Below, piece by piece: positions 44,801 to 54,600 of a stretch of 64,000 bases of DNA. This DNA is from Limibacter armeniacum. Lineage in GTDB: Bacteria > Bacteroidota > Bacteroidia > Cytophagales > Flammeovirgaceae. Numbering within the stretch: position 1 is the first letter of the stretch; each line of letters starts with the position of its first letter. The DNA lies in assembly GCF_036880985.1 (NCBI RefSeq), contig NZ_JBAJNO010000004.1:124001-188000 (forward strand), given 5' to 3'. Both the position numbers and the translations under genes were made by a program. The notes beneath the pieces were generated by a model that saw only the letters and a program-made list of their open reading frames with translations, had not been told where the DNA came from and did not search any database.

Positions 44801-47800
44801 TATAGGCCAGACCATCCTTTGTAAATGCTAATAATGCGCCTTTATATATTAAACTGTTTAATTCACTCGAGCCAGTAGTTCCAGTAAAGGAGAATTGTGA
44901 ATTGTTATTTAAGAAAATGACTTTTCCATCAGGAGATACAAATCCATATTGATCCAATGAAATATTAAGACTTCTCAGATTTTCATTACTAATCAATAAA
45001 CCTCTGATTTCACTCTCACTCTCCTCATCTTCCTTCTCAAAACCGACCATTGGTTGTGGGTTATGGATCTGTTCCCATTGCCATTTCCATAGTTCGGTTC
45101 CATTTCCATAGTCCATCAGGTTATTGGTCGTGCCTTGTGCCAAGTCTTCAAACTGCTCCCAAATATGTTCCAGATGGAATACCCCATGACCCAGTTCGTG
45201 GGCTGCTGCACGCCATGTTGCCTCAGAATTGTCCGGAGCGTATATAAAACCGTGACGGCGAGACATTGGCATATAGCCGCCTACATCTTCCTTACTCGCT
45301 GCAGGAGCCCAGAATAGCACTACTTCCTTGCCTCTTGGCTTAAAGTCCTTACGGCTAGCCTTGATCAGTGCCTGCTGCTCTTCCGTGTAGTTGGCCAGTA
45401 TATCTGAATCGCCTGTTTGCAGCTTTCCATCCTCGTTCAAGTCCCATACTACGCCAGAAAGGTCTTGCATCACTTCCACTTCCCAAGTGATATGCGCCTG
45501 TGCGTAAATCTGGTTCAGTACTGTTTCCAGTGCTGTCGCATTTGGAGCGGTACGTCCATCCACCGGAATGATATAGACCTTGTATGTCTCCGCCTTGTAA
45601 GCCATGACATTGATCTTGCCAAGGATTTCGTCTTTGCCCTCAACGGTACGGATTACACTCCATTCTGTTGGCTTGTTTTTGACGGTGTACAGGCTTGTTC
45701 CTGATGGATCCGGTGATGTGATCACTTCTTCAGGCTTGTCGGTCACCTGAAGGCGTATGCCATCTGTAGCACCTGTAAGCACGACCTTTTCCTTGCCATC
45801 TTTGGCTACAGCCAGCCAAGGGATGGTATACACTTCATCACCCGAAAGGTTTACCTGTGTATAGTAGTCTTTGTCGGCTTCCCTGCCTCCTGCATCAAAG
45901 CCTGCTTCAGTACCACTATGCTTCTGGAAGGTCACCCTGTCAATCGCAGCCCATCCGCTGCCATCCTGCTGCTCGCCTTCATCATTGGCTGTATTGGCAT
46001 ACACGGCACCGAAGGCATTGTTAAATACCCAGACACTCTTACGTGCCAGTTCTATACCTTCGGGCAAGCTGGTAGGAGCCCCGTTCTCGATCATCTCCTT
46101 ACCTTCATCTACCAGTTCCAGCACTTTGGCAAGCGTTTCATCCTGCGACATACCCTGATACGCTTCCAAATCTGAAGGAGGTGCCTGTTTACCATCGATC
46201 AGGTAAAGGAAATTCAATACCTCATCTCCAGATTCCATTGTTGTTTTTGCGGCACGTTCACGCAATGGACCTGGTGACTCATTGAGGGTCTTCGCTACTC
46301 CAGTACTAAATGTTACCAAGTGTTTGATTCCCTCCTTTGTTTGCTGCTGCGCATAACTCAGAATTTGAGATACACCATTTTTCTTGGCTTGTTTGGCTGC
46401 ACTTTTAGCGTCTTTCGCCTGCTTAACAGACTCCTCTGCGGCTGCAATAGCAGCTTCCCTATTTGGATCATCATCCGAAAGTTTTTTAGCTTCCTTCAAT
46501 GCATCTTTTGCATTGTCCAAATCATTTTTAGCTTGCTCAAGGTCTTCCTGAGCCTGCTCATATGGTGACTTTACATTATCAGGCAAGCGGTCATAAACTC
46601 CATCAATAAACTCTGCAATTTTTGCCGCTTCATCCAATACATCATCCAAAGCATCCAAACCATCCATAATGGCATTGGCTATCTCTGGATCTATAAGATT
46701 GGAATCCATCCCTTTAACATCCACTATTCCGGCAATCAGCTGGTTGTCTGTATTGATGGTAATATCATCGTACTCTACGGTAAAGAATACACCATTCAGG
46801 GAACGGATCTGAATCATCCCTGTACCAGTATGGTAACCTCCTCTGTAGTCATCCTCCACAATAGTGACTTCAAAGTCACCTGCTGTAAACTTTTCCCTGG
46901 CTCCATAGGCACTGTGAGCGGCTCACTATTGCTAAAAGTCACCACAATTTCACCACCTTCACATACATAAGTCTTCTCTGGTACGGAGCCTGTCGTTGCC
47001 TCTACTGTCTGAGACCACTTACCTTGCAATGCGCCACACTGACCTCTTACCTGAAACTCATAGGTTACATCAGGGCTTAAGGGCTTTACATTGCCACGCT
47101 CCATCAGGAATGTCTTGGTACGCCATTCCTGTGCTTCTTCCCCTGCTTTGGTTTTCCGGCGGTAACGCACTTCCCATTCTTGATGGGAGTAATCACCATA
47201 CCACGAAAGCTCTACCCTTGATGGGGTTATTGTTTCTACTGCAAGCTGACCACACTCCAAGCAAGCATCACCAAACTGGAAGATGCGCATCTCACTCCAT
47301 CCTTCATTCTTGATCAGGCCAAGCTCATCCACATCATAAGCCTGTACTCTCCATGCATATTTCTGCCCTGGCACCAATGGCGTATCGGCAGGTCCCACCT
47401 GATAGGCGGGTGCCATCAGGTTCTCTTCATCTATAATTGGCGGAGTTGTGGCAAATGCATCACCAGCCGTCTGCCCTTCTCTCAGGATTTCTACCACTTG
47501 AAAGCGGTAGGTTACATTTTGAGGTCTGTTGGGTGATGCCAAATGGCGGGGATTCCAGCTAAAGCTAACAAACTGTGGCTCCGTGATTGCCACTTTCTGG
47601 TTTTCATAAGGCATCAAAAGCAATGGAGGATCACTTAACAACAAAGGACACTGAAACAGTGCTGTATTGGATATCACCCTACCTGTATAGTATTCAAGTA
47701 CTACCAATGAAAACTTATAATAGCCATCCGGCAATTTACCTCCATTGGATACTATACTACTGAGACTACCGCTTGTCGCCTGTAAGTTGTTAAGGTCAAA

Positions 47801-48139
47801 ATATGGAGAAAGGTCTGCATTGTTCAGCATTTCCTGCTGCCCTCCTACCAAATGGTAAGGTTCAGGCATATAGCTCTGCTTGGTCTCCAAAACCAACCTG
47901 CTTTGAAGGTTCTCAATACGTAACTTGAATTTGACCTCAAGGTCAGGTTGGTTCAAGTCCTTTAGCCAAATATTGGCTTGAAGGTTATTTGCAGTTGGCT
48001 GCGCATACTGCGAAAGCCTAACACCGTATGGAGGCGTCAGGGTTAAGGTTGCTTGCACAGGATAACGTTGTCCCCAGCTGATCAAAGGCAAAAAAGTCAG
48101 CAGTAAGAGAAAAAGTTTTTTGATTGCCAAGTTATTCAT
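41877..48139 (-). pseudogene. Giant secreted toxin-like protein: fibronectin-type N-terminus, zinc protease motif, C-terminal AHH nuclease; split by a frameshift
   Basis: Two overlapping frames, 48139-46814 (441 residues) and 46859-41877 (1660 residues, opening only at a GTG), read best as one protein of about 2087 residues. The join is GGG-AAA-AG at 46897-46890: one extra A would give EPGKKFTAGDFEVT continuing into EDDYRGG. Order: signal peptide (MNNLAIKKLFLLLLTFLPLISWGQ); beta domain; fibronectin-like repeats to about 410; a Lys/Ala-rich coiled coil (residues 100-160 of the second frame); a metalloprotease motif AAHELGHGVFHLEH (His554, Glu555, His558) followed by a Met-turn-like NLMDYGNG; a long region of unknown domains; and at the end an AHH/HNH nuclease domain (EAHHLL with His1525/His1526, later GRGVHTSHDDY). 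The immunity gene follows after one base. Confidence 0.75.
42060..42320 (-). other. AHH-type HNH nuclease toxin domain (C-terminal end of the giant protein)
   Basis: The segment contains AHH at 42290-42282, then a Gly- and Asn-containing loop (KEGFENVLMLEKF) and H-TSHDDYEKAL. This is the AHH family of the HNH/endonuclease VII fold, a common C-terminal warhead of bacterial polymorphic toxins. The paired His residues and the downstream His bind metal and attack nucleic acid. All expected catalytic His are present, so the domain itself looks intact. Confidence 0.8.
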
Positions 48140-48193
48140 TGTTCAGTTTAAACTATACAGGCTCCTCAGAGAAGAGGGTACTGGTGAAAAAAT

Positions 48194-48652
48194 TCAATTG
48201 CTTTGTGAGACTACCACGGGGAGAACACCTTCTGGTATTTTAATACAAATATACTTAATTTTAATTATTGACTCTTCGCTATTTGAGCTATCATATTGCC
48301 GTTTTAGTATCACATCCACATAATCATTTCCTGTTTCATTTAAAGTAACACTTCCACCAAAGTCATCTAAAAGGTGATCTTCAACACAATACCCATCCCT
48401 ATCTGTCTTGTAGATTTGAATATCATATTTATAATTTAATGTTGGAGGTGTACTCGTTACAGTACGATAGCTTGTACTATTATTTTCTACAATATATGCA
48501 TCCAAGTATGTTCCATACGTACAACTATTGTTACTTATTCCATTTGTTACAAAAAGCTCTGCTTTTACTAAATACTCACCTGCTACTAAAGTTGTTTGCG
48601 CCTTACAAAAAATAGCACTAAGTAAAAAGTAGCATGTTAGTAAATACTTCAT
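48194..48652 (-). CDS. Small secreted protein of unknown function
   Basis: 152 residues from ATG 48652; the frame runs on to 48718 but MKYLLTCYFLLSAIFCKAQ is a clean signal peptide. The mature part is beta-rich (GEYLVKAELFVTNGIS, KYDIQIYKTDRDGYC) and ends LPVVVSQSN. No family recognised. Its signal peptide closely resembles that of the broken gene at 49073-49544 (FCKAQ), and its end that of 38941-39531. It sits directly upstream of the toxin gene, with a 54-base gap. It may be an effector, adhesin subunit or toxin partner. Confidence 0.7.
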   Translation of the reverse strand: MKYLLTCYFLLSAIFCKAQTTLVAGEYLVKAELFVTNGISNNSCTYGTYLDAYIVENNSTSYRTVTSTPPTLNYKYDIQIYKTDRDGYCVEDHLLDDFGGSVTLNETGNDYVDVILKRQYDSSNSEESIIKIKYICIKIPEGVLPVVVSQSN

Positions 48653-48791
48653 TAAACCTTCTCTTTTATGATTAATTATTCTTCGCAACTTTTGAAGTAT
48701 TATCAGATATCTTTTCACAAAAGTATTGAATGTAAAGCTGTGAGTACAGATTTCCTATTGCACTATTGTTATTTTATCAATGTGATTCTAG

Positions 48792-48959
48792 TTATACTCC
48801 CATTGTTTCTGACAATTTGATACTATTAATATAGTCTCTATTCCCATTAGTACTCTGCATATTTACAAAAATGGTATTGATAACATAATTCTGTATCTCC
48901 TGACTCTAAGACATATTGTATATTAATAATAAACACAAAATCAAAAGTCCTTTTTTCAT
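48792..48959 (-). pseudogene. Remnant of a small secreted protein gene with an internal stop
   Basis: ATG 48959 gives MKKGLLILCLLLIYNMS, then TAG (48908-48906), then SQEIQNYVINTIFVNMQST and more to a stop at 48794-48792 (56 codons). The first part is a good signal peptide, and the stop falls just before its expected cleavage site; TGG (Trp) would restore it. It lies in the 420-base gap between two other small secreted-protein genes and probably was one of them. Confidence 0.55.
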
Positions 48960-49072
48960 GATCTTTATTTTAGCAAATGAAAAACACAATAAAGCTTGTC
49001 AATAATTCATATATACATACTCTTGATCTCATTGATAATCTGCATTTATAATATATTTCACAACAAATTATT

Positions 49073-49544
49073 TTAGGGTCTCTTTACCTTAGGTATCATT
49101 TCATTCTTTTTTCCTAAATATATATGTCCGGAATATTTATCTGTATAATCCTCCAAACTAAGCCATTGATTCAAAGGAACATCCCAAAATGAATCATCCA
49201 TTGATCCAATTTGAGTAGATGTACTACTACTACCTCCTTGGCAAGCAGTTTGATTCGTTGCTTTAAAGTGACACCTAAGTATTGGTTTATTCGTAGAATA
49301 ATAATCAAATTGTATTTGATTATTATCTTCTGTCAAATCGATTGTGAGCACAGTTTCATCATTTTGGATCAGTTCTATTTTATTAAATACTACCAACCTG
49401 ATTGTGCCACATGAACCTCCCCCATAGTACCCTCCTTCACTTGCTCTACCTAAATTAAATTAATAAGAGCACACTATCCTGAGCCTTACAAAAGGTTATA
49501 CTTGATAATAAAATAAATATAACTGAACTTAAAACACTTTTCAT
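49073..49544 (-). pseudogene. Small secreted protein gene broken by a one-base frameshift
   Basis: From ATG 49544 the frame gives MKSVLSSVIFILLSSITFC, KAQDSVLLLI, then TAA. Skipping one T at the ATTTAATTT run (near 49458) continues into NLGRASEGGYYGGGSCGTI and RLVVFNKIELIQNDE, on to the stop at 49073. The 472-base length equals 157 codons plus one base, as expected for a single insertion. The second part alone lacks a real start codon (TTG at 49396). The mature protein is Gly- and Ser-rich and ends IPKVKRP. Related in layout to its neighbours. Confidence 0.7.
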
Positions 49545-49549
49545 TTCGA

Positions 49550-51670
49550 TCAAATTTTAACTCTAAGTGGCTCACTAAACTCAGAACTAGCACCATCCTC
49601 ATATGACAATCTAATTCTGTAGTGATAGGTATGTGCATCCTGAATATTTTGATCCAAGAAGGACTCTCCCTTTAACTTGTCATAAAACCTAAGTGGACCT
49701 GCATCTACAGACCTGTATATTTCTACTCCAAAGTCACCCCCTATTGGGTTCTTCCAATTCAAGACGATGCCTTTTTCCTCTCTTGCTCCAGACAGCTTGG
49801 TAACCCCTTTTCTCTTTTTGGTATCAAACTTACTGACAGCTACTGGCTTTGTTGGCACTGACTCCAAACCTGCTTCATCCACAGAGATCATCAGGTAATA
49901 GTAATTTTCATAATCAAACACGGATGAGTCTGTAAATACCTGATTGCTTAGTACAGGTCCATATTCCTTTATCAATTCCCATCGCTCCATTTCTTGTTGA
50001 TTGGACTTTCTGTAAACCAGATAATATGCTACATCCTTACTTCCACTAGGAGCCCATTCAATACTAGGCCCTTGCGCTGTAGATTTGGCATAGACAATAA
50101 CTGGAGGTGATGGCGGAATGATATCAGGCCTTGTCAGCTCTAATGGTACTGACAAATCAGATGGATTTCCTCTTTTATCAATAGCCATTACCTTATAGTA
50201 GACTTTCCTATTCAATACCTTAATACTAATGGAATCCTTAAAAGCTGTAGCTGGAATTTCACGTTTTGTTACTTGTACATAAGTCCCTTTCAATTCATTA
50301 CTCCTGTAGACTCTGTACCCCAACACATCTTTTTCAGGACTTGGCTGCCATGTAAGCTTTACTGCTCCCAAAGAATCTACTTCCCCTTTCAAGTTTTCTG
50401 GGATGGTAGGAGGAATACTGTCCAAAGGTTGTACAAACTTGGGCATTGACCAGTTTTCTTTACCATTTTTGCCAATAGCTGCCAGTTTATAATAGTTGGA
50501 TGGTTCTGGTGCAATATCCGTAAATCCCCCTTTCTCTACAGGAAGGTTTTCAGCCAGTACCATAAAAGGTCCCTTATCAGATTCACTTCTTGCCAACTTC
50601 AAGCTATAAACCCCTATTGCTTCTTTTGGGTCTACATTCCACTCAATCTCAATATTTCCGGTATTCAAGTTCTCTGCAGCTTCCAGTTCAGGTACATATC
50701 CCATAACAGGATAAGCCTCGACCTTTAAAGGGTCTGTATAAGGTCCCCACTCTCCGAAAGCATCCTTTCCTTTTACTCGGTAATAATATGTCCCTTCCTG
50801 GTTTCCCAATGTATCTGCATAGAGCATCACAGGAGCAGGAGTTTCTTTTGAAGGCTGGATAAACGGCACTTCCGTAAGTGCCTTATAGGTCTTTCCGCCG
50901 TCATCGGACCTTTCCACCCAATAACTGTTGTAGATTTGCTGCAATATCATCCAGTCCCAAGTCACTCTCACACTTCCTTCTTCATACACAGCTCTAGGTA
51001 ACCATGGTTGTGGCAAAGGTCGGTAGTCTTCTGGTTTCAAGTATACAACACCACTTTCTACCACCTGCAAACTATCCGGAACAAGAGACCTTACCCTATA
51101 CAAGTAGCGTTCATTCTTCTTGATATCTGTATCCTCAAAGTATAAGCCCATCAACTTTGCTACTGTTGTTGACTGGTCTGCGGAAAGCAGTCCGTAGGAG
51201 AATCTTGCTTCCTGCTCACGAATCGCATTTACGACTTGAGCCAGTCCATTCCCTGCATTGATATCCACCATAAAGGTCTGTCCGAAAAGCGATTGAGCTG
51301 CAACCCCTATATATTGGTCATCCTTATTTTCCTGATGGGCTTTGCTCCATTCGGCTTCAGGCATAGGTTTGATACGCTCAGCCAGAGTTTCCCTTTCAGG
51401 AGTAGCTAGTATTTTCCCATCTCGAGATGTTGTCACCTTTTCAAGGCTATAACCATATTCGTTTAGCAGTTGCCAAGCCATAGGGTCTGTTGGTGCCCAA
51501 CGCAGCTGTACCCTCTCATCTGTAATTTTGCCAATTACCTTGACCTGAGGAGAATCTGTGCTTAACCCTTGTCCAAAAATATTTGAAGAAAATACCAGTA
51601 AAACAAAAAGTTTGATCAAGCCAACCTTACAGAGCAAGGTCGGCTTGAATGAAAAAATATTGTTCATCAT
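49550..51670 (-). CDS. Multi-domain fibronectin type III secreted protein
   Basis: 706 residues. Signal peptide (about 12-34, VGLIKLFVLLVFSSNIFGQ). From about residue 210 there are at least five fibronectin type III domains. Each has WxPS or EW-type strands and a YRVxxxDKxGNxS-like end (YYYRVKGKDAFGEWGPYTD; YYKVMAIDKRGNPSDLS; YHYRIRLSYEDGASSEFS). The N-terminal 200 residues are another beta-rich domain with SADQSTTVAKLMG. No T9SS sorting domain or lipobox is visible, so it may be periplasmic or ride with the other secreted proteins. It begins one base after the stop of the 1554-residue protein, showing tight cotranscription. Fibronectin repeats here and in the toxin may form surface contacts. 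Confidence 0.85.
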   Translation of the reverse strand: MMNNIFSFKPTLLCKVGLIKLFVLLVFSSNIFGQGLSTDSPQVKVIGKITDERVQLRWAPTDPMAWQLLNEYGYSLEKVTTSRDGKILATPERETLAERIKPMPEAEWSKAHQENKDDQYIGVAAQSLFGQTFMVDINAGNGLAQVVNAIREQEARFSYGLLSADQSTTVAKLMGLYFEDTDIKKNERYLYRVRSLVPDSLQVVESGVVYLKPEDYRPLPQPWLPRAVYEEGSVRVTWDWMILQQIYNSYWVERSDDGGKTYKALTEVPFIQPSKETPAPVMLYADTLGNQEGTYYYRVKGKDAFGEWGPYTDPLKVEAYPVMGYVPELEAAENLNTGNIEIEWNVDPKEAIGVYSLKLARSESDKGPFMVLAENLPVEKGGFTDIAPEPSNYYKLAAIGKNGKENWSMPKFVQPLDSIPPTIPENLKGEVDSLGAVKLTWQPSPEKDVLGYRVYRSNELKGTYVQVTKREIPATAFKDSISIKVLNRKVYYKVMAIDKRGNPSDLSVPLELTRPDIIPPSPPVIVYAKSTAQGPSIEWAPSGSKDVAYYLVYRKSNQQEMERWELIKEYGPVLSNQVFTDSSVFDYENYYYLMISVDEAGLESVPTKPVAVSKFDTKKRKGVTKLSGAREEKGIVLNWKNPIGGDFGVEIYRSVDAGPLRFYDKLKGESFLDQNIQDAHTYHYRIRLSYEDGASSEFSEPLRVKI

Positions 51671-51671
51671 T

Positions 51672-54600
51672 TTATTGAATAATGTTTCTCAATTTCAGTC
51701 TGTAAGTTGAAGAAGGTTTCTTTTGACCTGGCAAGGTGTAATTCATAATAATATGATAATCACCTATCTTCAAGTCTGGTGCTTGTGGAGCCAATCTAAT
51801 GTAATCTGTCCTTTCCTTGTCTTCACCTGATACATTTAACTGTCCTTTATCAGCCAAGTCTTCCAAATTAGTCTGGAAATCTCTAAAGTCCTTATAGATT
51901 GCCCATGAAGCGTTATAGTAAACCCTAAACCCTTGATGGTTATCAATTCTACCATTCTCGATTTCAGTATCTGATAGGGATACCAGTCCTTCATTGTTCA
52001 TTCCCACAAATACAGCTCCCTTAGGTTTCAGCCAACCGTAGTTATCACTCTCTGTACGCCAGTCAAGTTGCGCACCAAACAGCGGATAACGATCATAAAT
52101 AATAGGGTTGATCCATTGTTGGAAGAATGTATCGTTGAAATCGACCTCCAAACTTATCAGAGGGTTATTTCCATAAACCCCTCTCAACTCAGCTTCATCA
52201 AATGTCTCACTTTCTTTGGTTGGGATATACACATTAATTTGGGACCTACCCGAACTAGGTAGCAAACCTGTATTACCGGAACCAATCCCCAGACTCTCAT
52301 ACTTACTGACAAAAGTCCTCCAGTTACTTGACCTAAACGTACTATGGTAGACCACCTTCTCTTCATATGATTCCAGCTCCTCTGTTGCATCTCGTTTAGC
52401 AACCGTTACACTAGTTCCATCTTCACCTCCAGCAGCATCTCCCAAATCAACATTTGTTTCAGTAGTCGTTACGTTCTGATCCACATTCATTACTGCATTA
52501 GGAATGTGTACCAGTTCCAGATCATATATTTTATTTGTCAACAGGTTATTTGGAATACCCAATGAGATCAGTTTGTTATTATCACTATAACTCACATCCC
52601 CATAGCTTACCTCACCTGATGTAGTTCTGAATCTAGCCTTAACAGACCACTTTTCTGGGTCGTCTACCGCAAAAAGGTAATCCCATCCTTTGACATTCAT
52701 CTTCATATAACCATTACCCGTCTCATCCACAAAGAAGTTCATCTGACGTTCTACCGGATAGCTATATGCTACATATTCATGTTCAATAAAGTCTGGCCTG
52801 TCTCCTGTCTTGAATGTTACCTTCTTGGAAAGTTTTTCACCATTTCCAGCGTCTACCCATTTGCCATTTTTCTTTTCTTGGAATTCGAGTTCAACTGAGA
52901 ATACATAATTGGCTTGACCTTGCAACATACTTTCAGGTTGCAAAACAAGTGTTGTGTTGTCCTCATTCCAAATCATCTCATATATTTCCTCTCCCCCTTT
53001 ATCACTTCTTAAGTGCTGGTTTTTCAAATAAACCCGATAAGTTTTCTTCTCATTGGTATTCGGGTCAAGTAACTTCATTTCTTCATTGATAGGTACGTTG
53101 AACACCACTTGTCCTGCAGAGAATACATTGACATCTTCTTTCTTATCAGCTGGAGTCATGGCTGCAATAACCTCAATTCCTCCTAAAGGACTCGCTCCTT
53201 GAATCTGACACTCCTCTCCAATTGTAAACTCAAATGAGCAATTACCTTTTACCAGTCCTCCCAATATTCTGAACCTACCTCCAATGATACCATAAGCATA
53301 CACAGGGTTAGGCCCTTTCAACTGAAGTAGGGCAGCAAAACCTGCATCAATAATTTCATAACGACCTTTGATAAACCTCAAGTCAACTTTTACACCAATG
53401 ACTGCTTTTACATAGGCATACATTTGTCCTTGCGCATACCATCCATCAATACCAATTTGCTTTCCAGTATTAGCACATACTGCATTTGAACCATAGTCTT
53501 TCAGCATTACATCAAAGCCAAGTCCAGCATTGATATCTGCAAAGAAAATAAGGAAAGTCTGCTCACCTGTTGCGATCTTCAATGATGCACCAAAAGCTAC
53601 TCCTCGACCTCCTGATAGTGCTGCTTCATTTCTTCCGCCCTCTTGTTCAGTCGGTTTTGGGGACTTCCCTAAGATTTCCTGAACTTCTCTTGGCGCGTCA
53701 AAACCATCCGGCAAACCGTCACCCAACATAAAGTAGGATGTTGCTTGCACTCCTAGCAGGGACAAGAAAATTGGGTTCTTGTTGGTACCTATATGTATAT
53801 ACCATGTTTCCTGATCAAAGTGAATGACTGCTTTTCCTCCACCTTTGACTACTCCTGCTTGAATACTAACAACCAGTTCTCCATGGAAAACACTTTGCTC
53901 AAAATCCATCACCAACGATAGACCTGCAAATATTGGGGCGTTGCTATCAATAATTGCACAGTTTGAAGCCATACTTGCCACATCATCATTCAACTGCTGT
54001 TGATAAGCAGCTCCTTCTTCTGATTCCAAACTTCCAGTCATGTTCGCCAGATCAGAATCGCCAAAGCCTGTACTTGGAACAGACATGATATTGGCACAAC
54101 CATAGAATGCGGCTGTTCTTACACCGCCTCCTCTTAGAAAGTCCATCTCAAAGGTTGCCTCAGCAAATACAGTCTCTTTCTTGACGATAGACATGACAAC
54201 GATTGCCTTAAACCCAAATCCTGAGTTTTTGTCTGGCAAGTAAACACCTCCAGTCGCTGATTGTACTACATTCGCCAAATCAGGACTGTAACCCGCCTTT
54301 CTCATTCCATAATACACTCCACCACCAAACCCGTGGATATTCATTGGGCCAACTGGTATTCCCTGATCTATTACAGCCAAGGCATCCGCATACCAGTAAT
54401 CCCTACCATCCTTACGCCCAAACATTACAGAAGCTTCAATAGAAATCCCGTTACTGTCCATTGGACCTAACCTTGCCTCTACTACTCCTTTAAAGACGTC
54501 TCCATATAATGGATCATCTTTCAATATCTCAATGGTTCCTTTTAGGTCAAATACATTCTCCTTATGTGCTTCCAGCGTAATTCTACTAATCTGGGTTTCC

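Noticed and set aside
42157-46568. Several plus-strand open frames opposite the toxin gene
   Set aside because: All are shadows of the minus-strand toxin; their compositions mirror it and no start signals are seen.
46814-46859. Programmed -1 frameshifting as the normal way to make the toxin
   Set aside because: GGGAAAAG can slip, but the codons are not a classic X_XXY_YYZ heptamer and no strong downstream structure was seen. Kept only as one of several explanations.
41877-48139. Rhs/YD-repeat or CdiA-type toxin
   Set aside because: No YD repeats, no TPS or filamentous haemagglutinin domain; the N-terminus is fibronectin-like with an ordinary signal peptide.
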